This document shows positions 33,466 through 45,340 of a DNA stretch of 64,000 nucleotides, piece after piece. Numbering within the stretch: position 1 is the first letter of the stretch; the number at the start of each line of letters is the position of its first letter. The notes under the pieces were generated by a model. The model was not told where the DNA came from. It was given only the letters and a program-made list of their open reading frames with translations, and did no database searches. Source of the DNA: Uranotaenia lowii (Eukaryota > Arthropoda > Insecta > Diptera > Culicidae). The translations under genes were made by a program, and so were the position numbers. The stretch is taken from the NCBI RefSeq assembly GCF_029784155.1, contig NC_073693.1:224579094-224643093 (forward strand). Reading direction: 5' to 3'.

Positions 33466-34499
33466 TACCCGCATGAATCAGTATCATAAAACGACCGTAA
33501 CTGTAATCTTTCTCCTGAGACACCCAAAAGATTACCCTAATGGTTATCAGATTATTCAAGTATGATTATATGAATCGTTTTGGGTATCGTTTGGACACAC
33601 TTTACGATACAGTGAACGGGTTGTTAAGTAGAGTTACGATTCAACAACGATTCAAATGCAACGAACCGGTTGGATCATACATGTTATCTTTTGTTAATGA
33701 TCTACCCATAAAATAAGGATGATACGATGTATCTTCAATTATTAATAATAAGATCAATAAAATAAATAAAAGTTCGTGGTACTCGAGTTTGTTTATTCAA
33801 CATTTAATTACAATATTTTTTAAAAATCACACTACACCAAAAACGTGCACTTAATAAGCGGTTCTATTGAGGCAGTATGTTCCCGAGATGCTGAGATGGT
33901 GCCGAGGATATAGACCGGTAGGGTTGATGTTACCTATAGTGGCCACAGTGTTGCTACCGTTTCCATCATTATTTTTCTGCGCTTCGTTTATCGCAGCTCC
34001 GCAGCTTCGATTTTGCGCCCTCGTCTGAAGCTGCCAAAAATTGCCATACAGCTTCTGGAAGAAAAAATATTTTTAATAGGCATCTTTTTTTGGTTACAAT
34101 TACTTTAAGTAAGGTACTCACCATTACCATCAGAGCAGGTGCCATCTCCGAACGTTCCGACGAGTCCCGAGGAGTCCCGGGAGATTTTTTCAAAACCCGG
34201 GCCAACTCAGCCACGTGTTTTGACATGACAGCAGAAAAATTGATGGCGTGTTGCAAAAAAACTCAATTTGTTTTCAGAACCATTTATTGAATCTTTCAAA
34301 AATAATTCGTTATCGTTTTATCGCGTTGCTAAAATTATCTTTTTGGGTTTTAGAATATCAATCGTATCTTTCGAAAATAATTTTTTTGCGTTCTAGCAAA
34401 GACGCATTGAGCCAAGATGCCATTTGACACGTTACTATTAATGTAATCAGAATGGAATAATACGGACGTTTAAGTGTATCTTACTTTACTATGCGGGTA
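33466..34499 (-). mobile_element. candidate DNA transposon carrying a two-exon gene
   Basis: Ends are TACCCGCAT at 33466 and its exact complement ATGCGGGTA ending at 34499. Similarity extends inward to an AAACGACCGTA / AAACGTCCGTA block in inverted orientation, giving imperfect terminal repeats of about 40 bp. A target duplication could not be settled. A short spliced gene (33851-34226) lies between on the minus strand. No DDE transposase is visible, so if this is a transposon it is non-autonomous. Confidence 0.45.
33851..34226 (-). CDS. small two-exon gene, unknown function
   Basis: Exon 1 is 34122-34226 (35 codons from ATG at 34226: MSKHVAELARVLKKSPGTP ... APALMVM). The intron is 67 bp, 34055-34121, with a strong donor (GTGAGT) and acceptor (TTTTTTCTTCCAG). 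Exon 2 is 33851-34054 (KLYGNFWQLQTRAQNR ... YCLNRTAY then TAA). Both exons are in phase, giving 102 residues. AATAAA on the minus strand (plus 33792-33797) lies about 55 bases after the stop. The product is mildly basic with no recognised domain. An in-frame stop lies a short way upstream of the ATG, so this start is the simplest, though an upstream exon cannot be excluded. Confidence 0.55.
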
Positions 34500-34734
34500 A
34501 TCACTTTGATTGAAATAAAAGAGTAAATGTCATTCCAAATTTTATGCTGATATGAAATATTCCTCCAGCAACCGATTTCGTACAATACAAACATTTGTAT
34601 TTTGCGTTTCTCATTCATCTGAATCCTTAACTCCATATCCAAAAAGGTTTTGAATAATTACTCAAGGCCTCAAATTTCACATTTTTCCTAGGTGCAATGA
34701 ATTTAAGAGAGAATTTTGAATAATATGGGTGCAT

Positions 34735-36305
34735 TGCATTGCATTGGGACATTGGAGAAGAATGTAGAAGCCAAAGGACGTGCCTGGAAGTTATACAACA
34801 AGGTTCTGACGAAGTACGACGGATGCATCCTCATGGATGACGGAACGTACGTGAAGATGGATTTTGGGCGTCTTCCTGGCCAAAAAATTTACAAAGCCAC
34901 TAGTCGGGGTGATATCCCCGCCAAGTTTAAATTCGTTTTTGCCGATAAGTTTGCAAGAAAGTGCTTGATCTGACCAGGTATTTGCAGCTGCGGACGAAAA
35001 ACCCTGATTTTTGTGAAAAAACAAGACCATGGACTCCGAAATGTACAACGAGGAGTGCCTGAAAAACTTTCTCACAATGGACCAGTAAAGTTTCCGCTAG
35101 ATTAGGCAAGCTGTCACAACAGCAAAGAAGTACTACAGTAGACTGGGTCGATTTGGGGTCATTTTTGAATTTTTCAAACCCTGGGGTCTTAAAAGCTTCA
35201 TCTTGGTCCAAAACTCATCCATGATTTTTTGCAGAATTTTTAAGTAACGTTTACATGAGTAAATTTGAACTTTTAGGTTTGTATGGGAAAATTGAATATT
35301 TTGTACTGAAAAATCATCATCATTTTTGTATCTTCTGTGGAACCGAGCCAGCTGATGGTTTTTGTGCCAATTTATAAATTTCTTAAGGGAAATTTTCCGC
35401 TGAACAACTTTGTTGAAGACCGTAACTTCGTATCTTATTAGGAAAAAAAGTTATTAGCGGTTTAACAGGGGTATGTCTTTCCGCATTGATAAACAATAAA
35501 GTCAATTGACATCACTGCTGGGTACCTAGCGAGAATTGCATGACAACTTTTCCTGCAATACTTCACGGAGCTTAAGCAGTGATGTTAATTGAATTTCTTG
35601 TTTATCAATGCGGAAAGACATACCCCTGTTAAACAGCTAATAACTTTTTTTCCTAATAAGATACGAAGTTACGGTCTTCAACAAAGTTGTTCAGCGGAAA
35701 ATTTCCCTTAAGAAATTTATAAATTGGCACAAAAACCATCAGCTGGCTCGGTTCCACAGAAGATACAAAAATGATGATGATTTTTCAGTACAAAATATTC
35801 AATTTTCCCATACAAACATAAAAGTTCAAATTTACTCATGTAAACGTTACTTAAAAATTCTGCAAAAAATCATGGATGAGTTTTGGACCAATATGAAGCT
35901 TTTAAGACCCCAGGGTTTGAGAAATTCAAAAATGACCCCAAATCGACTCAGTCTAGTACTACAGTGGTATCGGGTCAACGGGTAGATTTTGTCGAAAAGG
36001 ACATCAACCCACCAAACTGCCCTCAATTCCACTCTATCGAAAAATTTTCTGCAATTGTCAAGCAGAAGATGAATAAGAATGGTAGGACGACTCGGGATGC
36101 AACAGAGATGAAGAGATTGTGGAACAAAATGGCCGCTGAGGTCAGCGAATAGGGTGTCCAAACTATGATGAATGGTACTCGACGAAAAGTTTGAAATTCC
36201 ATCAAAACAACATCTGAATATTTTTTATTGTTTCCCTATAAAGTGCAATGAAAACCCTACATTTTGAGTAAAAAAACATTTTTATTTCGTTAACAGAGCT
36301 CCGAT
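34735..36305 (+). mobile_element. DD37E transposon B, second copy, interrupted
   Basis: The plus strand encodes a B-family transposase from LEKNVEAKGRAWKLYNKVLT through CILMDDGTYVKMDFGRLPGQ (first catalytic region, with Gly in place of the usual Glu after DD) to ADKFARKCLI. It resumes after a foldback insertion at 35139-35955 with VEKDINPPNCPQFHSIEKFS (Glu region) and ends KMAAEVSE and stop at 36152. The N-terminal third is missing. The 3' flank 36150-36290 matches the complement of 14110-14220. The copy is dead. Confidence 0.8.
35139..35955. mobile_element. foldback DNA transposon, copy 2
   Basis: An 817-bp element nearly identical in design to 1337-2141: ends TAGACTGGGTCGATTTGGGG and the complement CCCCAAATCGACTCAGTCTA, with long inverted arms. 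A perfect 9-bp duplication GTACTACAG lies at 35130-35138 and 35956-35964. It is inserted in the transposase remnant of a DD37E element, so it is younger than that copy. Confidence 0.88.
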
Positions 36306-36334
36306 ATAGACCCTTTTTAATGCTTCCAGATTTT

Positions 36335-36430
36335 GGGTGATCCATGCTTTATAACTTCCGGGCACATTCTTTGGCTACTACATTTTGCTTCAATGCCCGT
36401 TTTGGTTGCTTACTAGCCCGATAAGATTGA
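36335..36430 (-). pseudogene. DD37E transposase scrap
   Basis: The minus strand resembles the segment between the DNA-binding part and the first Asp of the B family (ALKQNV followed by AKECARKLYKAW in a shifted frame). Only about 30 codons remain. Confidence 0.55.
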
Positions 36431-38029
36431 AAAAAAAAATTTTAAAAATTTAAAAAAAATTTCACAGTTTCCAAGAATTTCATTAAGAACAGTTGATTGA
36501 AAACTGGTAGAATATGAATTATTGGTATTACTTTCAATTAAACGTTGGTCAAACTTTCCTTTTAGCTGTTTGCTAAAAAGAAAAAAACCATACAAAGATA
36601 TTGGTAGGCACACAAACACATTTGTTTATGCATAAATTTGTAGAAAAAAATCTGTTTTAGGATTTTAAAAACACCACACTCCCAACTCGCACCATTTATT
36701 GCGAAAAGAGTTCCGATTCAATGAGCACATCGGCTAACACCGACTGGCAGCCAAACAAAGGAGGAGCAGCAACGATAACACAGAATCGATCGGCAAAAAT
36801 AGTTTTCAATGACCCTTTATGGGTAGGATCGTGTGAGTGGAGTGTACCTTACTATTTCCACGGGCAGACACAGACACGTTCGTTTTCGGATTCGGAAGAA
36901 AGGCTTTCGCCATGAATTAATTCCAATCCGAGGCATTTCTTATGACAATTCATAATTCTGTTCAACAGTGAACTGATCATTTTTGTTCAAGAACATCTAT
37001 GATCTCTTTAAGGCTACCTGCACTTTGAGAAAATTTTGTTTTAAATAATATCAAAAATCTCCACCGGTGTATGGACCCCGCTGTGTAACAATAATCATTG
37101 ATCAGCCCTCCCTTCATTTCGACTTTGTTGGAATCAGGTCTGTACGCAAACATCGGCCAACAAAAAGGTACAAACGGTTTTTTTTTGTTTGCCCAGCTGC
37201 ATTTTGTATTGACGTCTGTAACTTTTGCTTAATTTGAAAACTACTTTCCATGGAAATTGAATGGCATGTTGCAGGTAGTTGGTCCTTTTTGAGTTACCGG
37301 TCAGTTTAACGCGACCGTACAGTTACTGTTATCATTACCGATGAGTTTGTTTAATTCATGTGCCGTGTGGATTGGGTAGAAAACGAAACCGAAGACAAAT
37401 CTACCGCTAATGAGAAATTGTTTATTTGCTTGTAATTTGTTGAGAAGGTTTTTTTTAATACGTAATTTGTTGACGTGTTTCACGTAAGCAAGGTCATTAC
37501 ATCCCAATACTTGTTAATTTTAGCGGTATTTATGAGGATTTAAAAAAAAAATGTTGAACAATGTCTATAAACGACTAGTGAACTTCGTTTTACCATAACA
37601 TTAACGAAATGTCGAGGTCCTTTATTTTTGCTTCGTTGCACAACCTTGAAAAATTATTTAATTTTAAAAAGTTTCAAAAAAGTCTCGTCACAACCCACTA
37701 TCAACAGAAAACACCCCTGACTACGAGTATTCATAAACTCGTAGATATTGTTTATACGAAAGATTTTTTTTTCGTTTTGAATTTTCGGCGTTTGGTTTTA
37801 GATAATCTTGTAATGTCAAAATACATGGGAAATAAAGAAAAAATTTAAATGGTTCGAGTGGTATCGTCATTTAAATATTTGTTGTTCTTGTTCTTTTCGT
37901 CTATATCGAATCCTGGGTAAAACGGGCTAACCCTTTTCAGAAACCGTTTTGACACATTTCACGCACTCGAGTCCTGAGAAAGGTAATTAAAATACATGGT
38001 TATCTGACTTTTACAGTAAGTAGGCGAGG
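36431..38029. other. unassigned stretch, GC-richer island at 36660-36950
   Basis: 36660-36950 and 37020-37280 look single copy and richer in GC than the surroundings. The short ORF at 36721 is unconvincing. No repeat ends were found. A regulatory role upstream of gene 2 is possible but unsupported. Confidence 0.35.
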
Positions 38030-41000
38030 AGGCTGGCAAATGGTTGATAAAGTGCAACACGAGGCCCCATAGTGTTCATATCACCTCTCTTATTCACAAC
38101 TCCTATCTCAACCTCCCCGTGGTACCGGCTGGGATGCGAGTAACCTAAGCATAGTACGGGTATATATCCAACCCCGGCATGCACACTAAGAAGGTGGCCG
38201 CACGCGTCTGTTCCCCAGGTCAGGGGCGGCGTGCAACAACAACCGAGCGTCTGTTCTCCGATTGGCTCCGATAATCAGGACTTTGAGCGCATCATGGGGC
38301 GCTATGGTCTAGGACAGATGAGCTAAAACGGAGTGCTGTTTGTAGAATTTTGTGGCAACAACAACATGGTGATCGGTTGATCGCTCTTCCCCTATCGACC
38401 AGCACATAAGGTCACTTGGGTAAATATCACGAGATGGCCGAACAGAAAATCAAATTGACCACATCTGCATCAGCCGAAAATGGAGAAGGAGCCTTCTTGA
38501 TGTATTTACGCAACAAACGATGCACAGACATGGCGTCTGACTATTTAGGGCACGAACTGACGTATGGATGTATCGACAGATTCTCCCAGAGCAACGCGCT
38601 CAGTCATCACTTGGCATCCTAGGCGAGATATGACTGAGAGCTGCGCGTATCCAACGGCGCGAGGAGAAAGTCGGGTGTCGATACGACGTCCGCCAGTTAG
38701 AGAATCCAGAACGTTGAACAGCTTGAATCCCGAGCCTCGTAACTGCCGACAGACGGAACAGTCGAAGAACAGTGGTGTGGAATCAATAATGCCTTTATCA
38801 CGACGAGCCATGGTACTCTCGGTAAAGTTTATGGAAGAAGAAGTGAATGGATGTCGGATAAAACTTGGAGGATGATCTATGATCAGAGAAAAGCGAAAGT
38901 CGGAATTGAGCAGGCATGTACCGGGTCAGCCAAAGCAGCCGCCTGCTTACGATATGCGGAGCTGGAAAAGGCAGTTAAACGAGCTTGTAGACGAGATCAG
39001 AGATCTTGGACAAACTCCCTAGCCGAAGAGGGAGAAACAGTCGCCGCCAATGGAGATATCCGGCTACATCACACACGTGCGAGAACGCAGCCTCAAAGCT
39101 TGCGCTGCCGAAAATGTTGTGCTTTAAGCTGTAGCGAACCCAACCGACAGTTCGGTTTTCATCCCTTCAGGCTTCCTGTTTCTAAAATAATTTCATCTAA
39201 CTGTCGGCTGCAGCGCGTGACAGTTTGGGCAGGACTGTCACGGTTGACTGTCGTGCCCATACCGTACACATGCCCGGCTGTATGCGCTGCTGCTCGGTTC
39301 GAATAGATCGAACGAGCCATCGAGCAGGAGCATACGACCGAGGCGAAACGCGATGTGTGGTGCCGGTGCGGGTTCGGCGATATGATTACCTTCTATCCTA
39401 TGGGATCCTATGAGGAGGGTGATCGGGGTGATCACCACCCCCCCCCCCCCCCTTAAGCGAGAAAGAAATTGATACCTACGCTCTTTCGAAATTAACTCGG
39501 CCCGAGCGTGGATGATAATTCCAAGCGAATCTCGGCTACAGTCGGACGGAGTAGGTAATACTGTCATGCGAAATTCAACGCATTGAAAACTGACACGAAG
39601 ATTTCTCCAAAACTGTCACGAAGCTTAAAAAACTTTCATACCCACGAACAAACTTTCGCATGAGGTTAAACGAGGCCTCGCTGTACATCGCACGACCGCT
39701 CCTTTTAGAACTGTCGGGGAAGAAATATTCGGAAAGCTTTCATCAAGGTGCACGTGCGACGTTCTCAAGAATACTGTCGTTCGCCAGTACTTTTCGGAAG
39801 CCTGCTCCCGAGTCCCGAATAGCGATGGCCAAAAGAACTCGCGGCTCGGCTCGAAGCGCCAACAGTACCTAAGTCGCATTAAGGGCGTCAACTCGGAAAC
39901 GCCCTCGCTGGAATAGAAGCGGCAATCAAAGACATGAAATCCAACAAAACACCTGGGATCGATTGCATCTCTGCTGAAATACTGAAAGCCGACCCTGCCC
40001 TGTCAGCACAAATGTTGCACCGTCTTTTCGCTGACGACTAGATGAAGGGTATCCTAGTAGAGGTCCCGAAGAAAGGAGACCTGGCAGAGTGCGGTAACTG
40101 GCGAGGCATAACGTTGATCTGTACAACTCAGCCACATCACAACACTACGAATCATACTGGATCAAATCAACGAATTCCAGGACTCTCTTCTGCTGGTGTT
40201 CGTTGATTTCTAAAAAACATTCAACCGACTTAACCTCGAAAACATCTGGGTGGCTCTAAGACTACGAAGAGTCTCAACTGGTCCATCTTATCGAAACACA
40301 GTACGAGGTATGTTTGGGAAAGGTCTTGTATGACGGTGTCTTGTCCGATCAAATCCCGGTAACTGCTAGAGTGATACAGGGGTGAATCTTATCACCGCTA
40401 CTTTTTCTAATTGTAATGGGTGAGATTCTGACTGAATTGATCGACTGTGCACCGAATCGAGAATTGCCGTGGAATCCTTCTACAATGGAGCAACTGAACG
40501 ACCTTGACCTGGCAGACGATATTGTTTTGCACGCCCAAAGACAACAAGGCATGCAGAGCAAACTCAACGACCTCACCGAAAGCTCCATGGCAGCAGGTCT
40601 CAAAGTCAATGTCGGAAAGACCAAGTCGATGGAAATCAACACAGTATCTTGGTAGCCAGATAACGCCTGATGGTGATACTAAGAAAGACATCGAATCCCG
40701 GATCAGAAAAGCCCGATTAGCAGTTGCGATTCTCCGGAACACCTGGCGCTCACCGTCAGATATCTCTACTAACGAAAATTCAAATCTTTAACTCAAATGT
40801 CAAATCTGTATTTCTGTACAGGTGCGAAACTTGGTGCACATATGCGGTAATTTGTAAACCACTGCCTGTGGAATATCATCCGCGCTTGGTGGCGTGGCAA
40901 CTGGATCTTAAATGAGGAACTATATCGCCGGTGTTTTTAAAAGGGCGCTAGAGATCGAGATTCGGGAACGTAAGTGGAGATGGTTTGAGCACACGCTGCG

Positions 41001-41185
41001 AAAAGATGAGAACGAGATTTGCAGAGAGGCGCTTGAATGGAATCCAGAAGGACATCGAAGAAGAGGCAGACCCAGAAGCCTAGCCGCCGAAATACGAACT
41101 GTCGACGAAAGTCTTGACTGGGCGAGTGAAGACGCTGGCTCCGGATCGTCAAGGTAGAGGTTTTTTTACAACGGCCCTATGCACC
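38030..41185 (+). mobile_element. decayed RTE-like LINE with endonuclease and RT remnants
   Basis: The endonuclease region includes NGVLFVEFCGNNNMVIG and SLFPYRPAHKVTW (38330-38420). A linker reads MSDKTWRMIYDQRKAK ... KRACRRDQRSW (38851-39010). The RT region has MKSNKTPGIDCISAEILKAD (39930-39990), VPKKGDLAECGNWRGITL (40058-40110) and DLADDIVLHAQ, the catalytic box (40500-40540). The C-terminal part has YLGSQITPDGDTKKDIESRI (40650-40700) and RKWRWFEHTLRKDENEICRE (40970-41030). Stops, frameshifts and a foreign insert at about 39065-39880 make it non-functional. A MITE abuts its 3' end. Confidence 0.8.
39065..39880. mobile_element. unidentified insert within the LINE, with C14 tract
   Basis: Sequence between the LINE linker and the RT start does not fit the LINE. 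It includes many ACTGTCACG/ACTGTCGG words and the GGGTGATCGGGGTGATCACC block followed by a long C run (39413-39465) that recurs inverted at 1179-1220. Ends were not defined. The ORFs here look accidental. Confidence 0.4.
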
Positions 41186-41203
41186 GGAGAATCAAAATGA
41201 AAT

Positions 41204-42400
41204 CTCGCGTGAGCTTTCATTACGTCGAATGAAACAAAATTTGAAAAACTGAGATATTCACTAAAAAGCTTCATTATAACATTATCTACCTATGTGATTG
41301 ATAAAACAATCAACTTAAACCCTTTTAATATATAAAATTTAAGACTTCCAAAATGACGAATGAAACAAAATCTTGATTGCCAATTTCAATGTTGCTTACG
41401 TCCCTTCTTCCAAACGGTGAATGTGCAGAGGAAGAAAAACCTAGCACATTCGCTATGGATTCCATGAGCAAACAAGTGTATACAGGTAGAGGTTTTCAGA
41501 ATATCAACCTGGCAATGAATATTATTTCAGATTCTTCTTTTCAAACGTTCTTAAATCGATTCTCAAGCAGGCTTTCGAACGCTGTAAAATAATGCAGCAA
41601 GGAAAAGAAACCGAACAGCAGCAGTAGCAGCAAACCTAACAACTAACTGCATCAGGCTGAGTGGCAGCAGCCTGCTGCTGTTAGTCACCCAATCACCCGA
41701 TTCACACTTTTATTACGCATTCACTAATAAATTTACCGCTGCACTCGACAACTCAATAAGTTAACATTCACTATGCGAAGAAAATTGAAAATTTACCGGT
41801 AATTGCCTCAGAAACATTTGGGCGTAAGTGCAAGTTGAACGAATCAAAGGACGAATGAGACAAATTTCCCCTCCAGCTGATCGGCAACAGAAAGCTGATC
41901 AGCAGCAGCGAGCTGGTTTGACCAATGGCGCACCCGATTCACACATTTCATTATGCATTTACTCACCAATTTACCGCTACACTAGATATTTCACTTATTA
42001 AACAGCCACTACGCCGAGAAAATTGAAAACTTCCCATAGTATTTGCATCAGAAACATTTGGGCGTAAGTGCAAGTTGAACGAATCAAAGGACGAAAGAAA
42101 AGAGACGAATGAAGCAAATTTCCCCTCCAAACGACGAACGTGTTCAGACGTATGAACGATTTATGTTTGAATATGTCGTATGTTCCTATATGATTAAAAA
42201 ATAGCTCTAAAAATTGCAAAAAATTAATTTCATAATGTGGAATATCTGACACAATTAGTTTCCATGAATATTGCGTATTTTTTTAAGGTTTATCGGCGAA
42301 GGAATGAAAATAGGATTTGAAATACACTCTTCAAATTTCAGACGCGTTTTTCTCGGTTCGGTGTTTCTGTTTCATTCGACGTAATGAAAGCTCACGCGAG
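41204..42400. mobile_element. MITE with GACGAATGAAAC phrase repeats
   Basis: Near-perfect inverted ends: CTCGCGTGAGCTTTCATTAC then GTCGAATGAAAC at the left and the complement at the right. AAAT flanks both sides (41200-41203, 42401-42404), as in the element at 7121-7696. The interior repeats GACGAATGAAACAAA-type phrases several times and carries two diverged internal copies of a ~240-bp segment (about 41680-41900 and 41920-42130). GACGCGTTTTTCTCGG lies near the right end. No transposase. Confidence 0.8.
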
Positions 42401-42404
42401 AAAT

Positions 42405-43724
42405 GATGTTGGTCAAAACAGATCGCTAAAATTATGAATTAAACTATGAACTATAGTTCGTCAAAATTATTACTTAGTTTGAAGTTTCGTGTATCGTATC
42501 TGTGTAGGAAGTATGTTTTAATTTGAGCTTCAGAACAACTAATTGCAAATCTTAAATATTCAAAAGAGCTTAAGCTCAGCAATCTGCTTTTCATGTTCTT
42601 TACTTTTTTTTGTTTCGATTATAGTCGTTTTACCATCTTTATGGCATTCGCGACTTTATCAACGTTACAGTTGGCGGATCGTTATTGAAAAACTAATCCG
42701 GTACAACTGTATTCGATGTTTACTCTTGGGCTCGAACTCGTGGACAATGTTCTTTACGAAAAACGCATATTGAAATCATTAGTCAAATGCAAGGTTCGTG
42801 TAATTATCTAGCAAGTCACAGACAAAAGACTTCGATAAAAAGCAACGAACCCGATTTTAGGAGTTCATCATTAAAATAAGGTAAATGGGGAAAGTTTTCC
42901 GACCATTTTTGTGATGTTTCTGCCAAATTCAGCTTATACAGCCCACTTTTGGCTTCAGAAGCTGTATTTAGTATACTTAAGCCAAACTCAATAAAAGAAA
43001 AAGGACATACAAGGTTTTTCTTACTATCAATTCTTAGCAGGGGGCATATTTTTTGAAAAATTCGCACGCTTATAAACTAACCAAAACTGCTCTCTTTCAA
43101 GCATTTTCCGAACGTAAATCAGTACTTCGTTTTTTTTTTTTTTCAATCACCTTTTTTATCAGCCGCGCTTATATGTATTCAATGAAGTGTTAACTCCAAT
43201 TGTCGAAGAAATTTTAAAAAAAACTTTTTTCCAGGAAACTCTGAGATTTTCTAGAATCATCTATAAAGAATATTTTCGTAAATTGTTATGAATCTCAAAA
43301 ATTTCCATTAAGATATAACCCTGTTTAATTCTGATTTTAAATTTCTCAATTGATGAGCTAAGTTTGTTTATTAATTTTTGCAATAATTCCGATTAGCAAC
43401 CATCATGTGGGATGAAGTGCAAACATGTTCACATCGATGATCAGCACCCATTTTTATGATTTCATTGATTAGCCAGAGGAGTCGGCGTTAAGGCATGATA
43501 AAGAGAAAAAAAAACGCCCACAACTAAGCTCAAGTTCAATGTTATCGTTTTTCTTTAATATATTTTTTTCGGTTTGCTCTTCCAAAAGGCACGCTTTTCT
43601 CGACGATAAGAAAAGGGAGCCCCATCATAATCGTCGGCCTGGCTAGACACGCAGGGCCCCACGATTGCGATTCGAATCCGACAGCCGAACGGCGCCACAC
43701 TTGACGGATTCCATTCGATAAGTC
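42405..43724. other. unassigned sequence upstream of gene 2
   Basis: AT-rich to about 43500, then GC-richer toward the gene 2 promoter. No other gene is seen. Part of this must hold gene 2 control elements. Confidence 0.4.
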
Positions 43725-43765
43725 TATATATAAAAGCCGTCCCCGGCCAATCTTCCTACCAGTCC
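43725..43765 (+). promoter_or_regulatory. gene 2 core promoter: TATA box and initiator
   Basis: TATATATAAAA at 43725-43735 is followed about 25 bases later by CTACCAGTCC, close to the arthropod TCAGT initiator, so transcription probably starts near 43760. The first ATG (43802) is about 40 bases downstream, giving a short leader. Confidence 0.7.
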
Positions 43766-43801
43766 GTTTGAATCCGGTAGCCCGACTGGGTTTTTCGCAC
43801 G

Positions 43802-43849
43802 ATGAAATTCGTAGTCGCTGAGCGCGTCGTGCTATTGTTAAGCCTTACT
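43802..43849 (+). CDS. gene 2, first coding exon (signal peptide)
   Basis: ATG at 43802, then 16 codons, MKFVVAERVVLLLSLT, ending in phase 0 at a strong donor (GTAAGT at 43850). Joined to the next exon it gives LLLSLTYLVCEIAAES, a complete signal peptide with likely cleavage near EIAA. The ATG lies close behind a TATA/initiator promoter, which supports it as the true start. Confidence 0.8.
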
Positions 43850-44147
43850 GTAAGTGTGTGTGTGTCATCCTTATTCTAGAAAATGTTTAGAATGCGTCCT
43901 TTTTTCGTGATTGTGTGGGTTGAATGGGTTTTGTGAGAATCGATCCTAAAGACTGCTGAATACTAGAAGATTTTCATTTGGGACAACAAAAACTAGTGTT
44001 TTAAGGACTGTAATCAAAGGACTTTGTTGAGTGATGATCAAGTGCAAGTTTTTAGACTGTGTTTGTGTGATGATTTCTAATTGTGATTTTACGTTTGTTC
44101 TTTCCCTGTCTCCTGTATAAAAAAAAAAATCCCGCGTTCTCCTCTAG

Positions 44148-44349
44148 TACTTAGTGTGTGAAATTGCCGCCGAGAGCAGCGACAGCAAAAGTGGCCACCA
44201 CAAACATCTCCATCATCAGCATCCGCAGCATAAAGGAAAAAGGCACGATGAGGAAAATCCAACAGAACAGGTTTACTATGTTGACCAAATAGCATCTGAT
44301 TCTGAGATAACTCCCTGGACCTCGAATAGGATATTCGCCAAAACCACCG
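44148..44349 (+). CDS. gene 2, second coding exon (His/Lys-rich)
   Basis: Acceptor CTCCTCTAG; 67 codons plus one base; donor GTAAGT at 44350. It completes the signal peptide, then encodes a His/Lys/Gln-rich segment (GHHKHLHHQHPQHKGKRHD) and a more ordinary segment (EQVYYVDQIASDSEITPW). The intron before it is 298 bp and the one after is about 15.7 kb. The phase (one base, G) matches the exon at 60040. Confidence 0.75.
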
Positions 44350-44890
44350 GTAAGTTTTTTTTCACGGACGGATGTTCTTTGTGGTCTCCGGAAGAAACAG
44401 TCACGCAATCTCGTGATGGGAATGGGAATGGGAAAAGCATTCTTTCGGGTACCTATACATAATTCGCAATCAACATGAACGATAAGTGACAATAAGTGTC
44501 TTTGTTTATTTTATGAACTAATTGAAAAACAGTGTTAAATTGTACACACGTAACATAGAAAACAAAGTATGAGTGTTTTTATGTGCTTTTCATAAATGAG
44601 TGAATTGAGATTAAAGACTGTTCTGAAAATTATTAAGACACTGTGTTTCTTAAATAAAAGAAACAATGTTTTTTAAATACTTTTATGCTCAAACTACTGC
44701 AAAACAGTGCTTTCTTTTAATCTGTAATTAATTCAGTATTAGTTTTTGTAGGGTAGGCGAGTTCTCTTACTTATCTCCTCACACTTCCCATCAGCTTCTA
44801 CACAGTGCTTTCTCCGACTATTTATACCACTTTCGGTTAATCTTTCTTGAATTTTTCAAACACTGTCAACTTGTTTCATGTATTTCCTCA
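44350..44890. other. start of gene 2 large intron, nothing recognised
   Basis: No repeat ends, ORF or RNA gene recognised before the transposase fragment. Confidence 0.4.
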
Positions 44891-45340
44891 GATTTGATTT
44901 GATCAAAGCCTAACAATTTCGATTGGACGAATCTCTGGACAGTATGATGGGTTCATGTATTTCAATAAACAATTGACCTTTTTGACTTCATACCATTTTA
45001 ATGCATCCTTAGAGTCGTAGCAGGAAGCGAGGTCAGACCAAAAGATTGTAGGATTGTTATGTTGTTTGATTAAGAGTAGCAACCTTGCATGCAGAAACAT
45101 CCTTTCCCTTCGATGTGGTATAAAATTGTGGTTCAGGCAGAGTTTTATAGTTGAGTTTAATGTAGGTTTCATCAACCATGATAACACAGTCCGTTATCTT
45201 GGTCAGAAGTTTGTCGTAGAGTTTCCGAGCCCTGAGTTTCACGGATTTAGCCTGTTTGTTACTCCTTTTTGGCTGTTTTTGCTTCCGCCAATTCTCTCAT
45301 TGGCACGCATAACGCAATTAGCGGCTTCCGCTTAGGTTCA
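44890..45340 (-). pseudogene. DD37E transposase fragment
   Basis: Minus-strand pieces include KLRARKLYDKLLTK and CVIMVDETYIKLNYKTLPEP (first Asp region), then in another frame TIFWSDLASCYDSKDALKWY (second Asp) and CPEIRPIE (Glu, again 37 residues after the second Asp). The N-terminal DNA-binding part and the element ends are missing. Confidence 0.75.

Noticed and set aside
43655..43690. GATTCGAATCC resembling a tRNA B box upstream of gene 2
   Set aside because: It is a palindrome that cannot form a T arm with its flanks, and no A box or anticodon arm is present.
44154..44462. Reading the second gene 2 exon as a single unspliced ORF to 44462
   Set aside because: A strong GTAAGT donor at 44350 and the phase match to 60040 favour splicing; residues after 44350 are intron-like.
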